Source of the DNA: Longimicrobium terrae | GTDB lineage: Bacteria > Gemmatimonadota > Gemmatimonadetes > Longimicrobiales > Longimicrobiaceae | Direction: 5' to 3' | Assembly (NCBI RefSeq): GCF_014202995.1 | Contig: NZ_JACHIA010000003.1 | Coordinates: 496,001 to 560,000 of the forward strand | Length of the DNA: 64,000 nt | Shown here: positions 16,934 to 24,365 of the stretch, in pieces | Layout: every line of letters starts with the position of its first letter | Position numbering within the stretch: the first letter of the stretch is position 1 | Translations under genes and position numbers: made by a program | The notes under the pieces: model-generated | Databases searched by the model: none | What the model was told of the DNA's origin: nothing | Seen by the model: the letters and a program-made list of their open reading frames with translations, nothing else

Positions 16934-17575
16934 TCACGACCGGAGCGGCGGCCCGCCGTGGCCGGCTTTGCGCGCGAGCATGTCCGCCGCGCCGCGGGTG
17001 GAGTAGCGCACCCAGGTGTAGTGCATCAGGCTCCACGTGAGCCCGTACGCCACGCCGTGCCGCAAGGATGCCCCCGCGATCACCGCCCAGGTCAGCCCGC
17101 CTCCGAGCCCGGCGAGCGCGAAGCCGTACCCCGCGGGCCGGTACCACGGCGGCACGCCCCGCCGCTGCGCGCGGGCAAGCACGTGGAAAAGGATGAGATA
17201 GATCGCGATCCCCGGAACGCGCCCGATGGCGTCCGCCCACGCCGCGCCCGACACGAAGCGGGAAACGAGTGCAACCAGCACGCTGAAGCCGAGCACTTCC
17301 AGCACCACGGCGCGCGAGATGGGGGCGGGCGCGGTGCCCGCGCCGCGGTCCACCGCGTCGCGGCGGGCGGGCTCGACGCCTGCGAGCATGGCCAGCCCCG
17401 ACACGAAGATCAGGATCACCGCGATGATCTCGGCCCTGCGCGCGGGGATTCCCATCCGCCCGCCCCAGAACAGCAATGGCAGCGCGACAGCCGTCATGAG
17501 CATGGACGCCGCGAGGAGACCTAGCATGCGCCGCCGTCCGCGCTCCGCCAGCGGCGGCTTCTGATCTTGATTCAT
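16934..17575 (-). CDS. Multi-pass membrane protein of unknown function
   Basis: The start at MNQDQKPPLAERGRRRM is chosen because a basic head precedes the first hydrophobic span; the frame extends to 17635. The 213-residue protein has about six membrane segments (LLAASMLMTAVALPLLFWGG, AEIIAVILIFVSGLAMLAGV, VVLEVLGFSVLVALVSRFV, IAIYLILFHVLARA, GFALAGLGGGLTWAVIAG, VAYGLTWSLMHYTWVRY). It ends in a basic tail, ARKAGHGGPPLRS. No known family is recognised. No functional partner is evident. Confidence 0.6.
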   Translation of the reverse strand: MNQDQKPPLAERGRRRMLGLLAASMLMTAVALPLLFWGGRMGIPARRAEIIAVILIFVSGLAMLAGVEPARRDAVDRGAGTAPAPISRAVVLEVLGFSVLVALVSRFVSGAAWADAIGRVPGIAIYLILFHVLARAQRRGVPPWYRPAGYGFALAGLGGGLTWAVIAGASLRHGVAYGLTWSLMHYTWVRYSTRGAADMLARKAGHGGPPLRS

Positions 17576-17665
17576 GAGTCTTGCTGCGGGGAATCTCGTC
17601 TCGCGGAATGTAGGCTCCTTCGGTAGCGGCCGCACCGCGGATCCGCGATCAATGGGGCTGTCCGT

Positions 17666-18031
17666 TCAACGGGATGCGCCGCGATCGTAGCGGACGCTCT
17701 GCGCGGCGGGACGACGCCGGCTCTCCTCGGGGAGTGCGTGCATGAGGACGATGAGCGAGGTCATCAAGCCCGCCAGGATCAGCATCAGCGCTCCCAATAC
17801 CGCATGTTCCGCCCACGCGGGTGTGGCCGAATGCGACATGTTGACCGCGAACGCGAACACGGCAATCAGCAGGACGAACAGCGCCGGAGCAACCCGCAGA
17901 TGGCGAGAAACGGTGGGCGAGTATCGGTCACCAAAACGGGGCCGGATGCGGCGGCGAATCGCGCCGGGAAGTCCGCGCATCGCCCAGCCGAAGCGCACCA
18001 GCCCATCGATTTCGCTCAGCACTGGAATCAT
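17666..18031 (-). CDS. Small two-TM membrane protein, unknown
   Basis: The 121-residue product starts MIPVLSEIDGLVRFGWAMRG. It has two hydrophobic segments, LRVAPALFVLLIAVFAFAVN (about 45-65) and HAVLGALMLILAGLMTSLIV (about 76-96), with basic ends. The first 44 residues are soluble and Arg-rich, so the termini may be cytoplasmic. No family is recognised. The 16934-17575 membrane gene follows on the same strand after about 90 bp, so the two could be one unit. Confidence 0.55.
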   Translation of the reverse strand: MIPVLSEIDGLVRFGWAMRGLPGAIRRRIRPRFGDRYSPTVSRHLRVAPALFVLLIAVFAFAVNMSHSATPAWAEHAVLGALMLILAGLMTSLIVLMHALPEESRRRPAAQSVRYDRGASR

Positions 18032-18117
18032 CTCGTTGCTCCGTCCGGTGTTGGCGCACTCCCCCGGCGCCGTACGCGGCGGTTCGCGGCCGGGTTTCGG
18101 TATCTATTGCGCACGGC

Positions 18118-18151
18118 GACGGGGCACGCGGAGGAATCCGCATGCCCCGTC
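18118..18151 (-). terminator. Hairpin after the DUF6891-like gene
   Basis: GACGGGGCATGCGGA pairs with TCCGCGTGCCCCGTC across a TTCC loop, with one G-T pair. It lies about 85 bp after the stop codon on the minus strand. There is no strong T-run. Confidence 0.5.
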
Positions 18152-18234
18152 GTGTCATCAAGCCACGGCTCGTTCTCGTGAGCAACGGCCTCAGGCGGAT
18201 GAGGTTCGGCCGGAGGCGCCACAATCGCGGGGGA

Positions 18235-18903
18235 TCAGACGGCGGCGCGCCTGCGTCGCTTCCAGTCCAGCTCAACCATGATGCGGCGCGTGATTTCGCC
18301 GTTCCACTCCACGCGCAGGCCATGATCCCTGAGCGTGCTCACCACGTCGCGCGCAACGGCGAGCGGTGCGTCTTCCGTGTCGGCAACCGCGCCGTAGGAG
18401 AGGTAGATGCCGCCACCCTCCACGGCGGATTCCGTGTCCTGCATGTGGTAGAAGACGTAGCCGCGAACGTGGGGGATGATGTCGTTCACGGCCTCCACCT
18501 CCGCCCAGATCTCCGCGGACCCGCAGTTGTTGCAGCAGGCGAAGTTCTCGCGGCAGACGATTCCGCCGTCCTCCAGTTCCGCGAAGGCCGCCTCCAGACG
18601 GTCGTTGTCCGTGGTCTCGGGCCACGTCGCCTCCTCGCGGGCGTGCGCGGCCAGCAGCCCGGGAAGCATGCGCTCCGCCTCCGCCTGTACGACGTCCCGG
18701 TCCAGCTGGCCCTCGAACACGTCGCCCGCGGCCTCCACGATCTCATCGGGATCGCTGAAGCCCGCGGCAATCTCGCGCACCAGCCACTCGCGAAGATCGT
18801 CCAGCCCCTCCCCTGCCGACGCCTCCACCGCCGGCTCGGGCGGCGGCGGGCGCTCGCCAGAAAACCAGCTGCGCAGGAGTGACATCATCCCATCCGCACT
18901 CAT
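18235..18903 (-). CDS. DUF6891-like cytosolic protein
   Basis: The 222-residue soluble protein has LDDLREWLVREIAAGFSDPD near the N-terminus and a cysteine pair plus Asn motif, ENFACCNNCGSAEIW, around residue 120. The next strand reads RGYVFYHMQDTESAVEGGGI. I recall this order from the DUF6891 family of actinobacterial and Gemmatimonadota proteins; the name is from memory. Cys-Cys-x2-Cys suggests a metal site. It ends in a basic KRRRRAAV. It has its own hairpin and no obvious partner, and its function is unknown. Confidence 0.6.
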   Translation of the reverse strand: MSADGMMSLLRSWFSGERPPPPEPAVEASAGEGLDDLREWLVREIAAGFSDPDEIVEAAGDVFEGQLDRDVVQAEAERMLPGLLAAHAREEATWPETTDNDRLEAAFAELEDGGIVCRENFACCNNCGSAEIWAEVEAVNDIIPHVRGYVFYHMQDTESAVEGGGIYLSYGAVADTEDAPLAVARDVVSTLRDHGLRVEWNGEITRRIMVELDWKRRRRAAV

Positions 18904-19025
18904 GGCCTCTCCAATCGAAAGCTCACCAGGATTGAACCGCGGTCGCGGACGAGAACATCACGAACCATGCTCGCACCCGCGTTGGCGCGTTCGGCACGCT
19001 GTCGTTCCGGCGGGAAGCGCGCCGA

Positions 19026-19577
19026 TCAGTTCGCGCCTGCCGCGAGAGCTTCGCGCGCCTCGGCGATCTGCGCGGTGTGGCGCTGCTCGTGGCGGGCGCT
19101 GAGAGCGAGCCACTGGTACAGGTTCAGAGGCCCGAACCGCGGGTGCGGCCGGCTGAGCCCGCTCAGGTCGTACCCGTCGGCCTGCTCCATTGCCGCCAGC
19201 AGTTCGCCGCGCGTGCGGGCCAGCCCGGCCTCCAGTTCCTCACGGCTGATGCCATGGGTGGGCCGCACGAACTCGGGCGCGGTAATGCGCTGCGTGCGGT
19301 CCAGAACGGGCAGATGCTCCACCATCGACAACACGGACTGCTCCGGCGCGGGATCCTTGGGCAGCCCGTCCGCGATCGCCGGGAGCGCGAGCTTGGACAG
19401 CATGCCGATCATCCCGCTCTCGATCTTGGAAACGTGGTGCATCACCTCGCCGACGGACCACGAATCCGGCTTGGGCCTGGCGTCCAGTTCCGCCTGCGAA
19501 AGGCCCTGCACGGCCGCCAGCAGCCCGCGCCGGGCCTTGTCCAGCTCGCCGGCGATTTCCTGCATCTTGGGCGTCAT
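19026..19577 (-). CDS. DinB-family protein
   Basis: The ATG at 19577 (MTPKMQEIAGELDKARRGLL) gives a 183-residue protein; a GTG at 19622 would overlap the upstream stop as GTGA and is the alternative. The DinB four-helix fold is shown by SQAELDARPKPDSWSVGEV at residues 30-48, the metal-site His of EVMHHVSKIE, and the late SARHEQRHTAQIAE. Those His residues usually bind a divalent metal. DinB proteins include thiol transferases and damage-induced proteins; the substrate here is unknown. It follows the small membrane protein gene on the same strand. Confidence 0.82.
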   Translation of the reverse strand: MTPKMQEIAGELDKARRGLLAAVQGLSQAELDARPKPDSWSVGEVMHHVSKIESGMIGMLSKLALPAIADGLPKDPAPEQSVLSMVEHLPVLDRTQRITAPEFVRPTHGISREELEAGLARTRGELLAAMEQADGYDLSGLSRPHPRFGPLNLYQWLALSARHEQRHTAQIAEAREALAAGAN

Positions 19578-19618
19578 TCGCTTTTCATCAGAAGAATGGA
19601 GGATTTCAAAGCCGCGAT

Positions 19619-19978
19619 TCACGTCTGCGGCGAGCGGACGCCCGAGGCCGGAAGCGCGACGGCACGGTCGAGATGTTCGGCGTGGCGGTTCCGCCAGAGA
19701 ATGGTGGAGAACCCGGCCAGCGCCGGTGCGCCAAGAATGGCCCAGATCGCCATCCGGGAAAAGAGGCTCTCGGGATCACCCGCGCTGCTCACCGTCTTCC
19801 AGAACCAGGCGACGGAAACCGCCCAGATGAGCAGAAGCAGCAGAAAGCCATAGGACGAGCGGAACGCGGTGACGAGCTGCCGGAACAGCCATCCCGCGGG
19901 GTCGCCGAGAACGGCGTTCAGCACCGGCAGCACGAACAGAAAGAGCACGTCCGCAAGTGCATACGACAGATAATCCAT
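19619..19978 (-). CDS. Small membrane protein, paralog of the neighbouring gene (copy B)
   Basis: The start at MDYLSYALADVLFLFVLPVL yields 119 residues with three hydrophobic segments. The segment order and several identities (L.DP...LF, then SYGFLL, WAVSVAWFW, IWAILGAPALAGFSTILWR) match the next gene upstream, 20046-20384. This shows an old tandem duplication. The C-terminus is soluble. No outside family is recognised. It may be co-transcribed with the DinB gene, whose possible GTG start overlaps this stop. Confidence 0.6.
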   Translation of the reverse strand: MDYLSYALADVLFLFVLPVLNAVLGDPAGWLFRQLVTAFRSSYGFLLLLLIWAVSVAWFWKTVSSAGDPESLFSRMAIWAILGAPALAGFSTILWRNRHAEHLDRAVALPASGVRSPQT

Positions 19979-20045
19979 GCTGCGGCTCCGGATCGGGGAT
20001 GTTCGGCAGGCCATCTCGGGCCGGACCTGACCGGGACGGCTCGCG

Positions 20046-20384
20046 TCAGTACGCGCTGCGCCGGAACCAGCGCGGCGGAGCATGATTCCGGTCCCGCCAC
20101 ACCAGTGTGGAGAGCATCGCCAGCGCAGCCGACCCGAACACCGAGATCACCGCAAACGCCATCTGGAACCCACCGTCCCCGGTCGTCCCCATCTTCCAGC
20201 CCAGCCAGAACCATCCCACCGACACCAGCCAGACGACCAGCAGCACCCGTCCGCCTGCCGGAGAACGCAGCGCACGGCCGAGCGGCGCAAACAGCCTGTC
20301 CAGCGGGTCGCGGAGTACTTCGCCAGCGGCCTCGGCGGCCAGCCAGCACACAAACTCCAGAAGAACGTGCCCCAGGATTCCCAT
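20046..20384 (-). CDS. Small membrane protein, paralog of the neighbouring gene (copy A)
   Basis: The 112-residue product starts MGILGHVLLEFVCWLAAEAA with GAGGTGAG upstream. Three hydrophobic parts read LLEFVCWLAAEAA, GRVLLVVWLVSVGWFWLGW and AFAVISVFGSAALAMLSTLVWR. The shared pattern with copy B (DP.D.LF, VSV.WFW, ALA.LSTL.WRDRNH) supports duplication. A hairpin 5' of the gene carries GGAGGAGG. The duplicated pair may form a homo- or heteromeric membrane unit, but no role is known. Confidence 0.6.
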   Translation of the reverse strand: MGILGHVLLEFVCWLAAEAAGEVLRDPLDRLFAPLGRALRSPAGGRVLLVVWLVSVGWFWLGWKMGTTGDGGFQMAFAVISVFGSAALAMLSTLVWRDRNHAPPRWFRRSAY

Positions 20385-20397
20385 GCGCTCACCTCGC

Positions 20398-20423
20398 GGA
20401 GGAGGAACTTTCGTTCCTCCTCC
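20398..20423 (-). promoter_or_regulatory. Hairpin with Shine-Dalgarno-like arms upstream of a membrane-protein gene
   Basis: GGAGGAGGAAC pairs perfectly with GTTCCTCCTCC around a four-base loop. On the minus strand it ends 13 nt before the ATG at 20384, and no T-run follows. It could hold ribosome access or be a dispersed repeat. Confidence 0.35.
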
Positions 20424-20460
20424 TACGATGCCCGGCGTCCCGGGTTTCGGGGGCGCCGGC

Positions 20461-20952
20461 TCAGCCGCCGAGTTCCTCCGCCAGATCCACGTAGCGATCC
20501 AGTGAATCCGGCGCGTGGCGGATGCGATCCAGGCCGGCGGTGTCGAACTCATCCAGCCCCCGCTTGGCCTTCACGCCCAGCAGGCGCAGCGCGGGGTTGA
20601 TGGCGGTGACCGACGGATCGGCGGGCGCGTGCCCGCGATACACCTGCGCCCACTGCTCGCCCACGCCGCCGAAATAGTCGGTCGCGATCACGGAAAAGAG
20701 CGGCTCGCGGCCCGTGATGCGCTCCATCAGCACGCTGATCACGTGTTCCCGCGGAAAGATCAGCGACGGCGGAAAGACGCCCTCCAGATCACCTTGAACC
20801 CCCAGCGTTTTCTGCCAGCACGCGGTGTAGTAGTGCGTGATGGGGAACAGCGTCAGATCGTCGCCCAGCGGAATGCCGGCCAAGTCGAACGTCGCCGCCG
20901 CGGCCGCGTCGAATGGGCCGCGCAGGACGATTGCGCAGATGGAATGCGACAT
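20461..20952 (-). CDS. Hypothetical cytosolic protein
   Basis: The 163-residue protein begins MSHSICAIVLRGPFDAAAAA and is soluble, with no signal or TM. The N-terminal CAIVLRGPFD and AATFDLAGIPLGDDLTLFP strands and YYTACWQKTL suggest a small alpha/beta fold. No known motif is certain. The C-terminus is charged (AGLDRIRHAPDSLDRYVDL). It lies upstream of the two membrane paralogs on the same strand, separated by a hairpin of 26 nt. Function unknown. Confidence 0.55.
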   Translation of the reverse strand: MSHSICAIVLRGPFDAAAAATFDLAGIPLGDDLTLFPITHYYTACWQKTLGVQGDLEGVFPPSLIFPREHVISVLMERITGREPLFSVIATDYFGGVGEQWAQVYRGHAPADPSVTAINPALRLLGVKAKRGLDEFDTAGLDRIRHAPDSLDRYVDLAEELGG

Positions 20953-20964
20953 CGTCCGGGCGGA

Positions 20965-21384
20965 TCAGGCCGTGGCGGACGCGTCCTGATCCGGCTGCGC
21001 GTTCATCGAGTAGATCTGGATCAGGTTGCCGACGGTGTCGTCAAAGATGGCGATCGTCACGGGCCCCGCGGCCATCGGCGGCGTGCGGAACATGACACCC
21101 TGCTGCTGCAGGCGCTCGTGCTCGGCGTGCACGTCATCCACCAGGAACGCGGTCATCGGGATGCTCTGCTCGCGCAGCGCGGCCTGAAACGCGAGCGCGG
21201 CGGGGTTGCTGTTGGGCTCCAGCACCAGTTCCACGCCGTCCGGCGCCTCGGGCGAAACGACCGTGAGCCAGCTGAACTCGCCCATGGGGATCTCGGCCTT
21301 CTTCTGAAAGCCGAGCACTTCCGTGTAGAAGCGCAACGCCGTTGCCTGATCCGCCACGAAAATGCTGCTGAGTTGAATGCGCAC
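20965..21384 (-). CDS. VOC family (glyoxalase-like) protein
   Basis: A GTG at 21384 giving (M)RIQLSSIFVADQATALRFYT is preferred; AGGCGG lies upstream, while the ATG at 21417 has no ribosome site. The 139-residue protein has two half-domains of the vicinal oxygen chelate fold. RFYTEVLGFQKKAEIP is the usual helix-turn near the first metal half. VELVLEPNSN carries a candidate metal Glu, and GPVTIAIFDDTVGNLIQIYS is a classic C-terminal half ending. Such proteins include lyases, dioxygenases and resistance proteins; this one's substrate is unknown. Confidence 0.85.
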   Translation of the reverse strand: MRIQLSSIFVADQATALRFYTEVLGFQKKAEIPMGEFSWLTVVSPEAPDGVELVLEPNSNPAALAFQAALREQSIPMTAFLVDDVHAEHERLQQQGVMFRTPPMAAGPVTIAIFDDTVGNLIQIYSMNAQPDQDASATA

Positions 21385-21588
21385 GGTCCGCCTGAGTTGG
21401 GGGTTGATGGGCCGCATCGGCCGGCGGCGAGGGGCACACGGTAATCACCGTTTGCGCACCGGACAAGGCTGATGATTTTCGCCTCCCGTCTCGCGCCACG
21501 GCGGGATCAGGGCGTGCGTTCAGCGGATGATGGATGCGGCCGCACCCCGGGCGGGATACGTGTGGATCGACAGGATGACGCTGATGGA

Positions 21589-22260
21589 TCAGCCCGCGCG
21601 TACGCCGCCGGACTCGCGCGCACGGCGGGCCATGCTGCGGATTTCGGGATTGGCGATGACGCGGGCGCGCTGCCCCTCCGCCGTGGCCTGGATCATGGCC
21701 AGGCCGAGGTCCTGCCCCGCGACGTACAGCCCGGCGAATGGGCGCAGCAGGCGGAACGCGGGGCGGAGCGCCTGCAGGTAGCGCGGCGCGTTGGGCGAAT
21801 CCTCGCCGTCGATGAACGCCGGCCGCCAGCACACCGCGCCGAACTCGTCCATCAGATCCTGCTCCGTCTGCGCCTTGACCCGCGCCCACATCATGCGGCT
21901 GTCGAGCGCGGCGCCCTGCCCGCTGATGTAGTGGAACGCCGCGTCCGGGCTGTGGCGCCGCAGCATGCGCGCGGCGGCGAGCGCAAAGTCGTGCGTGATC
22001 GTGCGATACTCCGCCTCGCCCGGCACCTGCGTGGCCGAGATGCCCAGGCACCAGAAGCACGCATCCACGCCGGCGAACGCGTCCTCGATCGCCGCATAAT
22101 CCAGAAAGTCGCCGTGGATGACGACGCGCAGCTTGGCGTGCGCAAACGCCAGCGGCCGCCGCGCCACCGCCCGCACCTCGCTCACCGCGGGCGAGGACGC
22201 GCACGCCCGCACCACGCTCCCGCCCGCCGCCCCCGTCGCCCCGAACACCAGAACCTTCAT
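21589..22260 (-). CDS. NAD(P)-binding atypical SDR (HTATIP2/YwnB-like epimerase fold)
   Basis: The 223-residue protein starts MKVLVFGATGAAGGSVVRAC, with a GxxGxxG nucleotide site. AFAGVDACFWCLGIS and HYISGQGAALDS fit atypical SDRs, and SRMMWARVKAQTEQDLM supplies the YxxxK-type position with Trp in place of Tyr. The later CWRPAFIDGED matches the family end. It lacks a catalytic Tyr, so a regulatory or binding role is possible. There is no operon partner: the VOC gene is about 200 bp away on the same strand. Confidence 0.78.
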   Translation of the reverse strand: MKVLVFGATGAAGGSVVRACASSPAVSEVRAVARRPLAFAHAKLRVVIHGDFLDYAAIEDAFAGVDACFWCLGISATQVPGEAEYRTITHDFALAAARMLRRHSPDAAFHYISGQGAALDSRMMWARVKAQTEQDLMDEFGAVCWRPAFIDGEDSPNAPRYLQALRPAFRLLRPFAGLYVAGQDLGLAMIQATAEGQRARVIANPEIRSMARRARESGGVRAG

Positions 22261-22261
22261 C

Positions 22262-22477
22262 GCCGCCCTCCCGGGTTGGCCCGCGCGTTTCTTACTTCCC
22301 CCCGATCGAGAATATCCCGTTTGCTTCCTAGACGTGCCGCGTCAAGGTATACAGCTCAAATCTCCGCACGGCATCCAAGGTGTTCAAAGTCTGTAGTACA
22401 AAGGAGCCGTCGCCAATAAACAGGAATAGGGACGTCGCAACTGCGCCGCCCCACAGAGAATGACCGATCAGAGAGGT
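22262..22477. other. Low-GC intergenic region at the edge of the TIR islet
   Basis: Composition drops toward about 50% GC from around 22290. There is no ORF with a start signal, no tRNA and no obvious direct repeat that would mark an insertion site. It is probably the non-coding right-end tail of the acquired TIR segment. Confidence 0.4.
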
Positions 22478-22834
22478 TTATGGGGAAGGCGTCAAGATAC
22501 CAGCCGTGCACTCTTCTGACACAAACAGAGCACTAAGTGCTGCGCCAGTAATGCCCCGTGGAGCATCGACAGACATGATCGGGATCTGATGCTGGTGGGC
22601 GAGAGCGAGTTCAAGCTTCACCCATTCCGATCTATCATACTTCGGCGTGACAATGGCAAGTACTAAGGACGCACTCCTTAGCATTGTTAGGACATGACGC
22701 TGATGATCTTCACCTGGATTGTGCAGCAGATCGATGTAAGGATCACCAAACTCCCGCAAATACGAATCGAGTGCGACCAGCGTCGCACGATCCAAGACGT
22801 TATCCCGAAGAGTGTAGCTGACGAAGATTCTCAC
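22478..22834 (-). CDS. TIR-like domain protein (DUF1863/MTH538 type)
   Basis: The 118-residue protein is almost only a TIR-like domain. The first strand is MRIFVSYTLRDN, then YIDLLHNPGEDHQRHVLTML (residues 33-52) and ASLVLAIVTPKYDRSEWVKL (55-74), with LELALAH following. Glu75, in the SEWxxxE position, matches the catalytic Glu of NADase TIRs. It starts 2 bp after the membrane gene's stop, so the two are one operon. TIR effectors in defence systems cut NAD or make cyclic ADP-ribose. Here a signalling or effector role in phage defence is inferred from context and low GC. Confidence 0.72.
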   Translation of the reverse strand: MRIFVSYTLRDNVLDRATLVALDSYLREFGDPYIDLLHNPGEDHQRHVLTMLRSASLVLAIVTPKYDRSEWVKLELALAHQHQIPIMSVDAPRGITGAALSALFVSEECTAGILTPSP

Positions 22835-22836
22835 GC

Positions 22837-23328
22837 TTACCTGCTCGGCGAATTAGCTGCTATCCCCCCGACTGAATATAACGTGCCAAGCCCGAGCATG
22901 ATGATGAGGAGGAGGACGTAGAACAGCATTGAACCGTTGAAAGCGGCATGAAAGGATCTTTGTACCACATTCCAGTTCTCGCGTTCTTCTGTTAAGGGCA
23001 TCCCGACCCCAAGGACAGTCACTTTCTGTTTATCACGATCGGCAATGTGCTCCGCAAGCTTCTTCATCTGTGCGCGAAGCTTCTCCTGATAATAATAGCT
23101 CTGGCCATCAAGCATCCAAAAGAACAGAGTAATGACCCCACCTCCCACGAAGAGAGAGGCGTCAAGTTGCCTGTTCGTGAACGTGGTCACGAGAGTGCTG
23201 GCTGACACCAAGACAGTCGCGCAAAGCTTCTTGATCTCAAAACAGTTTCCGCTTAGCTGCAGAACAGCTTTGTGCAGTTGATCAATGCTGATTTTGTCCA
23301 GTTCGTCTTGACCGCTTTCCGGCTGCAT
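22837..23328 (-). CDS. Three-TM membrane protein partnered with the TIR gene
   Basis: ATG 23328 has GGAG 8 nt upstream. The 163-residue protein has an N-terminal soluble helix (DKISIDQLHKAVLQLSGNCF) and three TM segments at about 34-51, 59-73 and 132-152. A charged stretch, YYYQEKLRAQMKKLAEHIAD, follows the second. The pattern TM-TM-coil-TM with Tyr-rich QSYYYQEKL resembles membrane partners of small defence cassettes such as SLATT-type pore proteins, but it is not a clear member. The operon partner is the TIR gene, and GC is low like that gene. Probably a membrane effector or anchor. Confidence 0.62.
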   Translation of the reverse strand: MQPESGQDELDKISIDQLHKAVLQLSGNCFEIKKLCATVLVSASTLVTTFTNRQLDASLFVGGGVITLFFWMLDGQSYYYQEKLRAQMKKLAEHIADRDKQKVTVLGVGMPLTEERENWNVVQRSFHAAFNGSMLFYVLLLIIMLGLGTLYSVGGIAANSPSR

Positions 23329-23366
23329 TGAATGTCTCCATACGCCCGTTGTGGATTCCAAATAGT

Positions 23367-23398
23367 GCGGGAAGAAGGAAGCAAATCCTCCTTCCCGC
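23367..23398 (-). terminator. Terminator of the hydroxybutyryl-CoA dehydrogenase gene
   Basis: A 13-bp stem, GCGGGAAGAAGGA with TCCTCCTTCCCGC (one G-T pair), closes a 6-nt loop 11 bp after the gene's stop on the minus strand. It also sits upstream of the TIR-operon start, so it separates the two units. Confidence 0.7.
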
Positions 23399-23408
23399 GT
23401 TAACTGGA

Positions 23409-24293
23409 TCAGACCAGCGGCATGGGCTTGGGCTCAGCGCCCGAGTAGTCGTAGAAGCCCTTACCCGACTTGCGGCCGTAGTAGCCCAGCGAAACCATCC
23501 GCTTGAGCAGCGGCGGGCTCGCGTAGCGCTTTTCCTTGTACTCGTCGAACATGATCCCGCCGATCTTGTCGAGCGTGTCCAGCCCCACGAAGTCGCACAG
23601 CACGAACGGCCCCATCGGGTAGCCGGTGCCCAGGCGCATCCCCTTGTCGATGTCTTCCGTGGTGGCCACGCCCTGCTCCAGGCAGCGGATGGCGTCCATC
23701 ATGTACGGCACCAGCAGCAGGTTGACCACGAAGCCCGAGTTGTCCTTGCAGACGATGGGCTCCTTGCCCAGCGACCTGGCGAACTCGAACGCCGTGTCGA
23801 ACACCTGCGCGTCGGTGGCGATCGTCTTCACCACCTCCACCAGCTTCATCACCGGCACGGGGTTGAAGAAGTGCAGCCCCACCATGCGCTCCGGACGCTT
23901 GGTGGCCGCGGCCATGTCGGCAATGGTGAGCGACGACGTGTTGCTGGCGAAGATGGTGTCGGGCCCGCAGACGGCGTCCAGCGTGCGCCACATCTCGTTC
24001 TTCATCGCCAGGTCCTCGACCACGGCCTCGATGATGATGTCGCAGTCGGCGAGATCTTCCAGCTTGGTGGTGCCGCGCAGCCGGCCGACGATGGCGTCGC
24101 GGTCCTCCGCGGCCATCTTCCCCTTTTCCACCGACTTGCCCAGCTGCTTGCTGATGCCGCCGATGCCGCGCTCGCACAGCTCGTCCGAGACCTCGCGGAC
24201 CAGCGTGTCGTATCCCGCCGCGGCGCACACCTGCGCGATTCCGCTGCCCATGAGCCCGCAGCCCAGCACTCCGACCCGCTTGATCTCCGCCAT
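23409..24293 (-). CDS. hbd: 3-hydroxybutyryl-CoA dehydrogenase
   Basis: The 294-residue protein starts MAEIKRVGVLGCGLMGSGIA, with the GxGxxG NAD site at about 10-15. SNTSSLTIADMAAATKRPER is the substrate-side loop and GLHFFNPVPVMKLVEVV holds the catalytic His. The C-terminal half has KDNSGFVVNLLLVPYMMDAI and GTGYPMGPFVLCDFVGLDTL, the dimer/lid domain of the short-chain family. It reduces acetoacetyl-CoA to 3-hydroxybutyryl-CoA or runs in reverse in butyrate, PHB or fatty-acid pathways. A thiolase gene lies 2 kb upstream on the same strand. It has its own terminator. Confidence 0.95.
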   Translation of the reverse strand: MAEIKRVGVLGCGLMGSGIAQVCAAAGYDTLVREVSDELCERGIGGISKQLGKSVEKGKMAAEDRDAIVGRLRGTTKLEDLADCDIIIEAVVEDLAMKNEMWRTLDAVCGPDTIFASNTSSLTIADMAAATKRPERMVGLHFFNPVPVMKLVEVVKTIATDAQVFDTAFEFARSLGKEPIVCKDNSGFVVNLLLVPYMMDAIRCLEQGVATTEDIDKGMRLGTGYPMGPFVLCDFVGLDTLDKIGGIMFDEYKEKRYASPPLLKRMVSLGYYGRKSGKGFYDYSGAEPKPMPLV

Positions 24294-24365
24294 CCTGGTC
24301 TCCTTATGAGTTGTGCGACCCGTCCGCGAAGGACGGGGATTGGGTTGATCGATGATCTTTTCGCG

